Shown in pieces: positions 11,001 through 61,301 of a stretch of 64,000 nucleotides of DNA (positions are counted from its first letter, which is position 1; each line of letters opens with the position of its first letter). The stretch covers positions 15,386,514 to 15,450,513 of the forward strand of contig NC_079412.1 of NCBI RefSeq assembly GCF_026213295.1, read 5' to 3'. The translations under genes and the position numbers were made by a program. The notes below the pieces were generated by a model. It was not told the origin of the DNA. It worked only from the letters and a program-made list of their open reading frames with translations, and searched no databases. This DNA comes from Gadus chalcogrammus (lineage: Eukaryota; Chordata; Actinopteri; Gadiformes; Gadidae).

Positions 11001-13319
11001 TGCGTTCTCACACTGGAGAACGGCCTTTCAAATGTAACATCTGTGGTAACCGCTTCACCACCAAGGGAAACCTCAAAGTGCATTTCCAAAGGCACAAGGA
11101 GAAATACCCCAACATCAAGATGAACCCCCATCCTGTTCCAGAGCACCTCGATAACATTCCCACCAGCAGTGGCATTCCCTATGGCATGTCCATGCCCTAC
11201 GACGAGGCCAACCTCACCGACGTGAAACCAGTGGTCGGCAGTCCAATGGCTGGGCCCCACCAGTCATCTATACCAGGGTTGAAAAATCCATTTGAAGGCA
11301 TTATGAGTGATCAGTTCTCCCTGAGGCCCTCGCCATCACCAAGTGAGTCTGCATCGCTTTCCTCAAACATGTTTGGCCACGACGTGGGCTTCGAGCAGAT
11401 CCAAGATTCTAAAGATCTGATCAGAGCACTGCACCACGTCAACGGCGGCGGCCAGTCGGGAGATCAAAGCTCTGGAACGGCCAAACTCCAGCAGATGGTC
11501 GACGGCCTGGAGAAGAGGACCAAGGATCCCAACGAATGTGTCATTTGCCACCGGGTGCTCAGCTGCCAGAGCTCTCTCAAAATGCATTACCGCACGCACA
11601 CGGGCGAGAGGCCTTACAAGTGCAAGATCTGCGGCCGTGCGTTCTCCACAAAGGGCAACCTGAAGGCCCATTACGGGGTGCACCGGGCCAACACGCCTCT
11701 CAGGATGCAGCACTCTTGTCCCATCTGCCAGAAGAAGTTCACCAACGCCGTGGTCTTGCAGCAGCACATTCGCATGCACATGGGCGGGCAAATCCCAAAC
11801 ACCCCCGTGCCAGAGAGCCAAATCGAGGCTGCCGAAGCAATGGATTCCGTGTTGGACGACGAAAGGTCCATGGATATCAACGGCTTTGATGACAGTATGG
11901 ATGAGCCAGAGGAGGAGCTGCATTCCAAAGAGATGCCGACCGAAGTGTCTCTACCACCTCCTACCACTGAAGAGCCAGCACACCAGCAGCCCGCTCCTCT
12001 TGCATCTCCCTTTTCAAGCCTGGAGGTTTTAAAGGATCTCTCCTCCGCTCTTTCACTGAAGCGCCAGAGCAGCACTGCCTCAGAAAGTGAGGGGACGTCC
12101 AAGGAGTCTCCCCCTACGTTGCAAGAGCAGGTCTTTCACAACGACCGTAGTCCTGCCATCTCGGAGGCTGCCATGTCCTACCATTCCTTCTCCCCCTTAA
12201 CAAGCATGGCCAATGGCCACACAAAGTCTCCAGACTCTGAGGATGATTCCCCACAGTACGCTTCGAGACCAGACTCTGATGGTGGTGCTCAAGAAGGCAA
12301 CGAGTCCAGTGGAGCCCTTGACCTCACAGCCCCCAGCAGCTTCGTCCCTAAAGTTATTAAAGACGAACCTGGCCTGCCCTACACAAATGGAGATTATGGT
12401 AAATATGTTTTTTGTTTTTTTTGACATATTTTACAGATATTATTATGAAAATAATGCATTGTTGTTCCTGCCCTTAATATAATCTTTCTTTTTGCAGCTC
12501 ACCTGCCTTTCACCAGAATGCCCCTTAGTCTTGCCGGTCTGGAGATGAAGATTCCTCCAGAGAATCCCCTGGGGGCCCATGGCTTGTTTAGCTCCCAGCT
12601 GCCACAGGGAACTGGCATGACGTCATCCAACTCCAGTGTGTCGCGAAGGTCTACCAAACAGCATCTCTGCAATGCCTGTGGCAAGAACTTCTCATCTGCC
12701 AGTGCCCTTCAGATCCATGAACGCACTCATACCGGGGAGAAGCCCTTTGCCTGCACTATCTGTGGGAGAGCTTTCACCACCAAGGGAAACCTAAAGGTAT
12801 GCATCCTCTGGCACGAAAAGCTATCACCTATTATTTTATTAACACAACTTTTCAACAGAGCATTAATTATTTTTTGTTTGTTTCTAGGTACATGTTGGAA
12901 CCCACATGTGGAACAACACTTCGAGGCGTGGCCAGCGTATGTCATTGGATAATCCAATGGCTCTGATGGCCATGGGCTCCGAAGCGAAGATGCAAGAGAT
13001 GATGCAAGCGCCCAAAGAGTTGGGTCCTCCAGCCATGAACTTTGACCCATCACTATGGAACCAGTACGCGGCTGTCTTCAGTAGCGGCATGGCCATGAAG
13101 ACCAATGAGATCTCAGTCATCCAGGGGGGTGGGATCCCATATCCTGGTAGCCTTGCTGGTGGGCCTATGGCTGGCTCTACCGGTGGCCTAATGAAGATGG
13201 ACGGGTCCCACTCTGGCCTGCCTGCTTCCATGGCTGAAATGGAAAAGAACGGCTCTGGTGGTGTGTCAAAATCACAATTTTCCCATTTTATGGAAGAGGG
13301 TAAAATCGCTGTCAATTAG
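7975..13319 (+). CDS. sall4: Sal-like protein 4 (spalt zinc-finger transcription factor), 4 coding exons
   Basis: Nuclear C2H2 zinc-finger repressor of the spalt family. SALL4 acts in pluripotent, germ-line and limb progenitor cells and recruits NuRD (family knowledge). Joining 7975-8041, 9948-12398, 12498-12796 and 12888-13319 gives 3249 nt, or 1082 aa (human about 1053). Seen: the N-terminal NuRD-binding motif [12 protein letters not shown]; a C2HC finger (C48, C51, H64, C68); a Gln-rich oligomerisation segment coded near 10440-10530; a finger pair at 357-405; a finger triplet at 553-633; and a finger pair at 897-945 split between exons 3 and 4. TGERP/TGEKP linkers are present. All junctions are GT-AG and keep phase. 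The start has a CACC-ATG context. The neighbouring atp9a and nfatc2 favour sall4 over sall1 or sall3, which share this architecture. Confidence 0.96.
8042..9947 (+). other. sall4 intron 1, no gene seen
   Basis: AT-rich 1.9-kb intron with a short poly(A) run near 8775 and a (TA)n run near 9230. It starts GTAAGA and ends TTTTAG. No open frame in it resembles a known protein. Confidence 0.8.
9948..12398 (+). CDS. sall4: sall4 coding exon 2 (large zinc-finger exon)
   Basis: The acceptor is TTATTTTAG at 9947 and the donor G|GTAAAT at 12399. The exon is 2451 nt and codes residues 23-840: the N-terminal C2HC finger, the Gln-rich region, the first finger pair and the finger triplet. A single large exon carrying most fingers is typical of SALL genes. 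The frame stays open upstream to 9863, but that part is intron. Confidence 0.95.
12498..12796 (+). CDS. sall4: sall4 coding exon 3
   Basis: Begins after TTTTTGCAG with the phase-1 codon completed as GCT and ends AAG|GTATGC in phase 0. It codes the start of the C-terminal finger pair (C897, C900, H913, H917, then C925, C928). The second finger is cut just before its histidines. Confidence 0.94.
12888..13319 (+). CDS. sall4: sall4 coding exon 4 and stop codon
   Basis: Acceptor GTTTCTAG at 12887. The exon opens VHVGTHMW, which supplies the final finger histidines H941 and H945, and closes at TAG 13317-13319. The 143-residue tail is Met/Gly-rich and hydrophobic, with no recognised domain. Confidence 0.94.
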   Translation, partial: VHVGTHMWNNTSRRGQRMSLDNPMALMAMGSEAKMQEMMQAPKELGPPAMNFDPSLWNQYAAVFSSGMAMKTNEISVIQGGGIPYPGSLAGGPMAGSTGGLMKMDGSHSGLPASMAEMEKNGSGGVSKSQFSHFMEEGKIAVN

Positions 13320-14692
13320 TCATGAAGGTTAGAGCCAGTTACGCCTGGAAACTACCTGTACAATCAATACTGAGTAAATCTTTCAAGGTGGAGAGTCTGT
13401 TCAGTCATGCAAATCATAAGTGTTATTTGTAGTTGACCTATAACTACTGTAGCTGTATTTACTTTTTTAACATGCGGGTATTTTTTGTGTGACTTGTGTA
13501 TCCAGATGTTGAATGTATAACTACTTGAAACTGCTACACATTGTCTTTCTGACGTGCTTTTGAAGGATTTTCTCTAGGATTGGGAAACGTTTCAGGGTGT
13601 GACTGAATATGGATACTGTGTTGTAGTGTTTATGGGAATAATAGTGTGCTTAACCATATTTCTTTGTACATGACTACTCGCTTTCCCCTTGTGTGCTATA
13701 GATTTTATCAAATTGTACAGTTTTTTTGCTTTTCGAAAAGAGTCAGAAGTTAGAGTCTGAATGATTCCAGCATTTTTTATTTTAACCAGATGCCCTTTGT
13801 CATCCAATTGACACAGATTACAAACTGGTTTTCACATGGTTACTGATGCTGAAATGTTGGTTGAAATGTATAATCTTTGTGCCTAATTCAAATTTATCTT
13901 GAATGCATTTCAATTACAATAAAGGCCCTTTAGACTTATACTTAAGCATGTCTTACAGTATAACATTGCATTTGTTTTTTCTTTTTTTTTTACCCTTTTA
14001 TTACAACCGTTTACAAACTGATTAAAATGTTTTTGCTACTCCATTCTAGTCCTCTTGTAGAACTGTTGGCTGAGCTACAGAATGTTCAATGCTGTCGTGC
14101 CTGCACTTTATTTATATTTTCAAATGTTGGATTTACATTCTATCAGTGCATTTCAAGTCCCATGTTTTTTTTTGTTCTTATACATGCATTTCATGTTCTA
14201 CTCGGGGATAGCAACTCACTTTGTTTAACTAACTTGTGAATTTCTTTTTTTTTTGACTTTTTTTTTCGTAATCTGCAATTGTTCATGTTCTGTAAACTCA
14301 TTATTTATATTACACAAAAATGTGATGGGGGGTCTATTCTACCTCATTTAGCTTATGATAGGTTTTCATTCTTGCCCCCCTTATATCAATGCAGAATTTT
14401 CATTAGCTGATACATTCGTGACGCAAAATATATTTCATCCTCAAACTGAGTTCAACAGTAATGAATGTATCACTGGTCACTTTACACAAATCAGAATGGT
14501 CAGTAAAAGTTTACGGCTACTCCTGCTGTACATTCCCCATTAATATGCATATGCCACGGTGTGCCTTTCCTAAAAAAAGAAATAATAAAAAAAAAAAAGC
14601 TTCTGAAACAGTTAAGTAATGTCTAGCCGTTTTACATGTTTACAATGTATTGTTTCTCACTAAGTGTTACTTCCAGGTCTTTAAAAAATAAA
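13320..14692 (+). other. sall4: sall4 3' UTR and poly(A) signals
   Basis: T-rich sequence after the stop codon without coding potential. Candidate AATAAA signals lie at 13918-13923, 14584-14589 and 14687-14692, so UTR forms of about 0.6 to 1.4 kb are possible. Several ATTTA and TTTGT elements would suit an unstable mRNA (inference). Confidence 0.6.
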
Positions 14693-15028
14693 ATCAATGT
14701 GACTTAATGATGGCTTTCCTTTCACATGTTTGGATGGTAGAAGATGAAATGCATTTGGCTACACTAGGTTGGCTAACATGTAAATATAATGCTTTGGACG
14801 TATATTGTATATTTGAAAAACTATAACTTTTCACTACAATGAAGGGCAATAATATAATTCCTTCTACAAAATGTAACTTCTATAATATTGGGATGAATTT
14901 AAGGTTGGGTTGGATTCAGTGCTGTGTGTTACAGACTCATTACAACCCATTGAAGGACAGTTCTCGAGCCTCCGCCCAGAGCGCAGACAGCGGAGAGATT
15001 GTGCTGGAGCTCAGCGGAGGCTGCAGGA
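14693..15028 (+). promoter_or_regulatory. sall4-atp9a spacer with atp9a promoter and 5' UTR
   Basis: Short spacer, mostly AT-rich, turning GC-rich at 14955-15028 with a CCGCCC box near 14973. The atp9a ATG at 15029 has G at -3. No TATA box is clear. The atp9a promoter therefore lies in or close to the end of the sall4 transcript. Confidence 0.45.
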
Positions 15029-42336
<27,308 letters not shown>

Positions 42337-44190
42337 AGGAGGAGCCCCGCCCTCACACTCACCCCCCCCTAACGCCCGCCTGCCACCAGCCTCCCGCCGG
42401 GCTCGTTTACACCGGGAGGGAGCAGCAACGCGGCCCGGCCCGCGCTTCAGGGGAGGGCCAGGGGGAAGAGGAGCCCTGCATCCCCCCCCCCCCCCCCCCC
42501 CTTTATTAATTTATTCATTCATGTATTGTTTATCTCCGGTTGAACCGATCCCTCCGGTGCACATCCGCAAGGAAAGAAAAAGAAGATCAACGATTTGTTT
42601 GGATGTTTTTTTTTGTTGTTGTTGTTGTTGCTGAATGGGAAAGTGAGTCGTGATTGTTTTGGATGTGTTTTTACTGGTGGTTGACACTGGTGTTTTTATG
42701 CTGCATGAGTGTGATGTATAGCCTATGGGATAGGCTTCATCGTGGTACAACACCCACAGAGCTCCGTACACTGGAAGATGTCAATAGAATAACTTACTAA
42801 TACTAACACACAAGCATCGGGCGGTAAATGCTGACAGACGTCTCGAAATCTGCATTATTAAAAACCCTAGTTGGAAATGTATGAGAAAGACGCGTTATGT
42901 GAGTGAATCATGAGGCTAGCTCTTCCCCTAGTTCTGCCGAGGTGTAGACAGGTGGGTTTATGGGGGCTGTAAGGATCTTTTAGAGTCATATCTAAAGCAA
43001 AACCATAAAGAGGGAAGGCTTATTTCAGCCCAAGCCGGTCATATATTCTCAGGACCCGATTCACACTATCCCTTAACCATGCGCTATAAATGGCTACTGA
43101 TAATTATACGCTGAAACATTTTCACTGAGCATGGAACGTGTTGGTGCGTTCGTTGTGTACTTGTTTGTGCGTCATTTCCTGCTACTCAACCTCAACATGA
43201 TGGAGGCGGTGTGGTTGTTTACTTGGAGTGACCCCTGGTCTCTGATGTTAAACCAGCCCCATGTCTTGTGTTTAAGGAACATGGTCAGCCAAGAGAAAAG
43301 TTCACTGCGGCCCGTCGTGGCTCCTTACTGGCGGTGTGTACAAGCCATGCTCGCTCTTCCTCTCTCCCTCTCTTTCACACACACACACACAGGGGGGGAG
43401 CTATAGATGTACAAGCAGGGATACTTGACCTCCTATGTGTCCACTTCTAGAAGCTAACACTGGCCATGTTTTAGCTCTGCATGATGACTCACTCCGATGC
43501 ACTGACCCAAAGCTAAATCCAGCTGCCCTCTTGTCTGGTTCTATTGACCACGACCAAACGGCCAAAAGGCCAAAGCTAAAGCTAACCCCCATGAATTGAC
43601 CTGAGTCATATATGATTGGGATGGATTCAAAAAACCTTAGCTAAGTAGGTTGTGGAAATCTTCACTTCAGAATTAGTACACATTCTCAATTACTGAGATC
43701 TCTCTCATCTTCCTCTAAGGAATTAATTATACTTGCCGCAAATGAAGCAAATGGTTATAATGATTTTGCTTGTTTTTCACCTTGTGTAAGTGTGTTTGTG
43801 GACTGTTTTACAGATATCATGATGAAATGGTGACTGTGCTCATGATGGTAACCTGTAGAAAACCAGGAGGAAAAAATAAGCTACTAGGTGCCATCCGTAC
43901 TGATTTATTGGGCATATTTGAATAAATATAAAAGTTTAAACCCATTTAATTTGCAACTTTTTGCACAACCTTTATAATGATTACACATTTTTGTTATAGG
44001 GACATTGTAAATGGATGATGAATGGAGGTTAATTAACACGTGTTTTATTAAGCCATGATTAATGTGATCGTGCTTGTAAATAACTATTTTTGATTAAGCA
44101 TTTTTTTGTTTTAATTATATTAACTTATCTCTCGAGAAATGAAAGAAAAAAAAGAAGAACTGAGTGGATAATGTTATGATGATGAATAAA
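42337..44190 (+). other. atp9a: atp9a 3' UTR and poly(A) signals
   Basis: Starts with C-rich sequence including a run of about 20 C near 42482-42501. AATAAA candidates lie at 43921-43926 and 44185-44190. The second is followed by a T-rich then GT-rich stretch, a good downstream element, so I favour it as the main end. Confidence 0.6.
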
Positions 44191-47100
44191 ATCTTATGTT
44201 TTCTTTTTTTGGTCTCCGTGCGTGCGCATATGTGTGTGTATAAGTGTGTCCATAATGTGTTGAATCCTATACGTTGAGTTAATACCCGACATGTTGAGCC
44301 CCTTTCTCGCCAGTGGAGGGAGTCCCTGGTGGCAGAATATCTTCAGACCCCCTTTGCCATCTCATAATCAACACACTCTCTTAGACCAAGTCACTCCCCT
44401 GCCGTTTGAGATGGTTATAAACTAATAGTTCTATGCAAAAAGATAAATCATGTATTTGTTTATTACTTATCACTGTCATACTTCATTTTAAATGAAGACT
44501 TCTTGCATTGCCCATTCGGGATGTTGTGAATGAATTGGGATTAGTTGAGTCAGACTTTTTTTTTAAACCCCTTGTAATTGTACCAAACTGTATTTCAGTG
44601 TCAAAACTCACTATTATTTTATGGCCTTAGTGCGTAGGTTTATACCATTAATGGAAACCCATAAACTTAATCAGTCTTATAAAGCTGAAATTCCACCCCA
44701 GAACAAACAGAGCCGCCTCTTGGCTCCGACGTTCAAGGTCTCCTCTTTGGGCTTCTACGGGGCGCCCGATTGGACGACGGCCAAATGTACAATCCAATCA
44801 GTGGAGAGAACAGGTCAGTGAGTTTTGATTCAGAAAAACTGGAAACGGGTATAGCACACTGATGGGACCTGCGTTAGATATCCTGGCTGGAAGCATACAT
44901 ATTGCTACGTCTTATTATTGGCACCTCACAACATTCATTACTAGATTGTTTTTTCCATTCTGGAAATATCCTAACATGCTCCTCCCAATGGAACATTGTA
45001 AGAGAGAGTGTCTGTCTTTTTCTAATTCACGACAGAATACACCAAAAATATGTCATACGCTCATTGACTTGAGTGGCTAAGACAAATGACGCTATGGAAA
45101 TCGTGTGGGACAGACACAACCGTACGGCCAGCGTAACCATGCCAACACCCTCTCCTAGAGAACTCAACACTATGGATGCTATGGGAAGTTTGTGACAGGT
45201 CAACTGGGGCTGCTGTGAGCGTCATAACCACTTTGGTAAAGAGAAGAATGAATGATGTTTTGTCGCAACATATAGATCTTAATGATAGCATAATTAGCCT
45301 AGCATATAATAATAAATAATGCATTGTAGTATACAGTGTGTGCTACAGTATAGCAGCACAGTGTTACGTTTGCAGTGGCCTAGTCACCATTACATTTAGT
45401 TTGTATTGACATTAAATGGTACTTACCCAACTATTCAGGGAAGATGAATTGTTTACTATATACTGTTCTTAGTCCTGTGTAAACACAGGACCCTGGTGAT
45501 GCCAGGCACCCCGTAGAAACATTGCAAAGAACGAACACACACACCCTTTTTCTAGGGCTATTTATAGCCGAGTAGGATAGGAATGCTTTGAGTTGTTCTA
45601 GCACCCATCAGGGCTGAGGAAGCTGTGCAGATGTGTTTCCTGGCCTACTGTGTGGGACCCCTTGTGATGCATGAGCACCAGGGCAACACATCCATCATCA
45701 CACTGAACATCAAATCTCCCTGTGATGTTCAGATCAAAGCTGTATGTGAAACTGTATATCTTACCTGAAGCTCGCTAGATTGGAATGTTTTTATGATGTG
45801 TTTATATATTTGATGGCGGTTATTGGTTTGTGGCACTTGTTTAAGTAGAGGATATGGACAGGTGGACTTAGAATTGAAATGCCGGGTCAGGCAGAGTGTA
45901 ATGAAGCCAGAGACAGTGATCCTGTCTCCTTGTTACTATTCCACACTGTGGCTGCTAAGAGGGAAAACTCCATGAGCTAGTCAGTCTGCAACTTTCCACT
46001 GAACTCAAGACACTCCAGAATATCGATCTGAATCAGGTTACATAACAAGGTTGTTTTATCCGGCATGGAGGTATGCAGTTTCCATACTGATGGAACATAT
46101 GAGTTCATAGTGTTTGGAAAAAGCAGCTAAATGTTTTCCACATATCTCTAGTTGTGGCAGGAAGGAAGCAGGATTCCTTATTACACAATGGCAACACCAG
46201 CGCTTTCCAAAGCAAAGTCTGCCAGCGGTGGGCTGCGTGCCGCCTCACAAGCTCTACTTATATCCATCCAATCTATATGGTTTCAAAAATCTACAATCTG
46301 CGTGGAGGGAAAGAAACACCTTCTATGTGAAACAGTTAAGTGCATATATCTTTCATCAAGGGTTTGTAAATAATGTACTTTATTAGATTTTTATAAGAAA
46401 CTTTGATCTAAATAAATAAGCTTTTTAGAAACGGTATCGTATTATCCATTGAGGCATGTTATGGCTGGGTTATAAATTACCTTACATGTCAGACTGGTTC
46501 AGGTCTTAACAGCAGACCGACACATGCTATAGGATTGGTCCAGTACTTGTCTCAGCCAATAAAGGGTTATGATTGCTTCGAGGGCCGCACAGATCCTGTG
46601 ATGAGTGTTAATGGTTAAGGGGAATGATCTACATATTTGCATTTTAAGTAATGCCCCAGATTTTTTGTCATCCAAAATAATAGTATCACATACATATGTT
46701 TTAAAGTGAAAGGGTTATGTAGCACTCTACAAAAGTAATTTCTTCAGAAGTCCTAATTTTCCAAAGTCAATTGTGTCCCAGTAACATTAATAAATTGGGA
46801 AGTTAAGTGTACAATTATATTAACTTCCTTGCTATAAATAACGTGAAAATACATTTTTATTTAATATCAGGCAAATGATTTAGTCCACTCTTCTATTTTT
46901 TTAATTCATGCACACTTTTGCCCCCAAAATGTCCTCGATAGAATTTCCATGAGCCACGTTTCAGTGTAGCATTTCCATATCAAAGTTCCACTGTTTGGAT
47001 TCAACTACTCAATCACACATGTTAGCCTTGGAAAACTATTACAGGGGGCAAAGCTCTAACCCAGACTAGCCTACTTCACTGAGCTGTTTCTCGAGTGATG

Positions 47101-49140
47101 GAAAATACTGCACGGACTTGGAAAAATTTGGCTCTCCAAGTTTAAAAAAACGGAAATGCATTTTGGCTGTCTGGACTCAGGCAGCTTTCCTTTTCCCAGC
47201 CTGTGCCGTTTTCATTTACTCATTCATAATTTCAATTGCATAAGAGTTCCATAGTGGTGGAGTCACTTACATGTGTTAGACGAGACCCAGTCACAGAGTT
47301 ACCCCCAGAAACATGCGCTCCTCGAGCTACTACAGGTTACAGAGTCAGTCCCCTTGCTCACCCAAAAGTCTCCAGCACAAACTATATCAGACCGCCTAAT
47401 CTAACGCAATCCAAAACAGATCCTCTCTTCGCCCAACAAGGAAACTCTGATTTTCCTATGAGCTGGCTGGCGTCTGACTTCATAGATGCCAGCACTGTTT
47501 CAGGCAATGCAATTGGTGTACACATATTTCCAGCTAGATGACTTTGATAGAAACATAATAAGAGAAGGATTTGCTACATGTAATTCTTTATTTCCATTGA
47601 CGGCCTTCATGGGTTGAGGTTTTAATTCCAAGTTGGCATAAGACAAAATGGTTAGTAAAGGCCATTGAGGAGAATAAGTAAAAGTAAGTAAGAACATTTA
47701 TTTGGTTTGTGTATACTTAACAATATTAAAAGAAAAGTGGAATATGTAATTAGCATATTAGCTGTCATCCTATAATCAGCCACCAACAGCTGAGACATCC
47801 TAACATCCTGCCATCTCTGAGAAGAAATTGAGGTGAATAAAATAACATAAGCTGCATCTTGCTGCATGGTCAGGACATGTTGTTCCACTATCTCAGAACC
47901 TGAAACATGTGAAGCTCCTCTGCTTCCAATGATCCACACAAGAGGATGTTCCATCAAACTGCAAACATGCTGTTCTTCTCCTCCCCAAAAACATACGGGA
48001 TGCTTTCAATTATTCGAACATACGAGCCGAGGATCCACATAAGCCGATCCAAACGTGCAGCCTCGCAGGCTTCCTGTTAACGTACATCTGCTGACAATCA
48101 TCTGCAATCGTAAATGCATGGCTGTCATGATTTGGAGTAGTATGGTAGTATGTCTCTGTAGGTGCAGTTTCAGTAGAGGTTGATAAGTTTAGCGCCGCGA
48201 CAAATTCAAACAAGTTGCACTTCTTGACTGTTGTGTTTGATCTCATGGTGGGTCAATATATATATAAGTATGTTGTTGTTGTTGCTGTGAGAGAAGGTTC
48301 TGAGAGATTGAACTTACTTGTTGGGGGGAAGAGGTGCTGCTGGGTGATGTTTACTCTTTCATGTCCTCAATACAGCAGAGCACAATCTTCATTCAAATCT
48401 TAATAAGGAAACTATTGAATATTGACAATAATTTAAAAACATGAACTTAGGCCAAAATGTATGTTGATGTTATTACCTGAAATTGTACCTGAAAAGTTTT
48501 ACAACTTGTTAAGAGGAACCTATTTTTCAGTACTTTTTCAAGCGTCTTTGAAAAAAAAGGACGCTTTTCATTACTTTTCCCCCAGGTATAACATGCATCA
48601 ACTTTCCATTTAAAAATAACAAACATTCCATTCAAGGGATAAACAACAGTAAAGTTTCCATTGAATATAGTTATTAACAACATGGAAACAAGATGGCTAA
48701 GCAGGATTTAACCACCAAGTTGTCTGGCTTCATAATTCAGTGAAATAAAATAAACAGTTGGAAGCACAACATTTGGTCTAGCAAAGCATTAACGATGTTG
48801 AAAGACATACCACTGCAAACAGAGGACAGTCTTTAAACCGTGCAGCTCAATTTAATGTAATGTAGGCCTATAGGCTACCGTATCAAGGCACCGGGACTAT
48901 TTTTTCGTATTTTTTCTCAGCCTACAGTATTTTTTTTATCCCTACAATGAAGTTCTTGTGCGCTACTGTCTGAGAGAAGCCGCAGAAATGCCTTGGCGCA
49001 TGAGCCGGAGACGTCATGGATTCCTGAGTGTGGGCTTTGCAGGAAAGCCCTGAGTCTCCAACATGGACCGGCTCCAGGTTTCCATGGCAAAGCGCATAAA
49101 CAGGAGGAAACACAGAGGGAATCCCGTTATTTTACAGCAT
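44191..49140 (+). other. atp9a-nfatc2 intergenic region
   Basis: About 5 kb, AT-rich. Small open frames occur but none is recognisable or long. No RNA gene or clear mobile element was seen. Confidence 0.65.
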
Positions 49141-49148
49141 TGGACCAT

Positions 49149-49279
49149 TATAAACACCAAGAGCGGGGAAGGAAGCCGCTCTTGATACTCAAGTAATCCT
49201 TAGAGCTAGGAAAGGTTCTTCATACCATAACCGCCTGCGATAGACGCCGATGCAGCTTCATACTTTTGACCATTATAAA
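49149..49279 (+). promoter_or_regulatory. Two TATA-box modules upstream of the distal nfatc2 first exon
   Basis: TATAAA at 49149-49154 and 49274-49279 both lie in a repeated context GACCATTATAAA followed by CAAGAG, 125 bp apart. The second is about 180 bp before the ATG at 49459. A GACGTCA (CRE-like) site lies near 49010, and GGAAA (NFAT-type) sites near 49041 and 49104. Confidence 0.45.
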
Positions 49280-49458
49280 GACAAGAGTTGCGTCTACAGC
49301 AGCCTAACTTTACAGCTCAATTTCCTGAACAAACCAAAGGAGTGTTTCACCTAGTTTTTTATTTTTTCCCAGACGAAGGAGGTCTGAACTGTTATGGTTA
49401 CAAGAGGAAGATCATTTTTCAACTTTTTTTTTTAGGTTTTACAACTTTTCCCCGTCAA

Positions 49459-49516
49459 ATGTTCAAGGAGGCTTGGAGACTGCCCCAGTACCACGCGATG
49501 AGGTCCATGGATCAAG
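49459..49516 (+). CDS. nfatc2: nfatc2 alternative (distal) first coding exon
   Basis: Codes MFKEAWRLPQYHAMRSMDQ and ends phase 1 at CAAG|GTATGG, the same phase and junction bases as the proximal first exon, so it splices in frame to 51605. It resembles the short alternative N-terminus known from mammalian NFATC2 isoforms, which also ends in a Met-x-Ser-x-Asp-Gln pattern. This form would lack the acidic N-terminal activation segment. Confidence 0.72.
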
Positions 49517-50263
49517 GTATGGATGCCGCGCGTGGTGACGTGTGAATGATTATCTGGTAATCATTACATTTGATTTTTAACAGACTTCTTTTTTTAATGT
49601 GTGATGTTCCTAAGTGTAACTATAACGTGTTTTCCTAAAAAGAAATACTTTAATCTTAAGAAAAATGCCAAATAGAAGGGCACACATTAGCAGCACAGTA
49701 TTTCGGGCGGTAATATCCGCGCGCGCATGCCAACGGCGGCGGGCAGGGGCTCGTGGGGAGGAACGGGAAACACGTCGCCGTTTAAGGCTACAAATAACAG
49801 CTAACTACGTCACTACAACCGAAGCCTACAACCGAACACAACGCGGCCCATTAGTATAAGCGAGATGATAAACCAGCGTTGCCCATTTATAAAAAAAAAA
49901 GTGGAGCAAATGATCTCATGGAATTATAATAACCTATAGCCACCGACTGCGTCTAGGGATCTGTACTGCATCTAGATTCATTTCGTTTTGATTAATGTAT
50001 TTTAACCTAAACAACTATAGGCTGCATTGTATAGGTCTCAAAAACATCAGATGGACCTTGCCTATTTTGTTGACTGAGCATATTACCTCTGGGTCGGGGC
50101 TATTCCTGTGGACGCCCCTGTCAGGGCCCATCCGCTGGTACAGGCTGCTATCTATCAGTCTGGGTGGAAGGAGGGGAATAGCCGATCTTGATAGGCGTGA
50201 TCCTTAAGGCATTTCAACTCATTAATTATGTCCAGTGTGTAAAAAATAGAGCGCATCTATCAT

Positions 50264-50502
<239 letters not shown>

Positions 50503-50741
50503 CCACTTCAATGCACAAACACACATGGTACATTTTTATAGGCCTACATCTATTGCGTAATTGCCACATGTCAAACACCCGGGGGCAGCAGTAAGTCAAA
50601 AGAGAAGCTGTCCATTCACTTAAAAGGTGCCTATGTTGAAGTCAAATTATAAAACAACTAACCCATTAAAACATTCACGAAATAAAGCCACGGTGATAAG
50701 AATATACACTCCAGCCTTCAACTTTTGACTAAAGTGAGAAA

Positions 50742-50966
50742 ATGCAAGAAGGAAACTTTTGTGCTTTCTTCGCCCTGCTGTTCCTGAGCGCTGGCTGTTG
50801 CATCACTTGCTTCCATATTCAACTACAGCAACAAGTGAACAGGTTCCCCCTTCAATGCATCTCATCTCGACACCAGAGTCTCTCCCTCGCTCGTCGCATG
50901 GCCTCTGTTAGGGACGTCGCAAGTGTTATATTTTCTTATCGCCTGAACTGGGAAACCGCTAAATAA
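50742..50966 (+). other. 74-codon upstream ORF directly before the nfatc2 proximal start
   Basis: Opens at ATG 50742 and stops at TAA 50964-50966, five bases before the nfatc2 ATG at 50972. Residues 5-26 are hydrophobic and Cys-rich (NFCAFFALLFLSAGCC). Whether it lies in the mRNA depends on the start site, which I cannot see. It may be chance. Confidence 0.35.
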
Positions 50967-50971
50967 GACAA

Positions 50972-61301
<10,330 letters not shown>

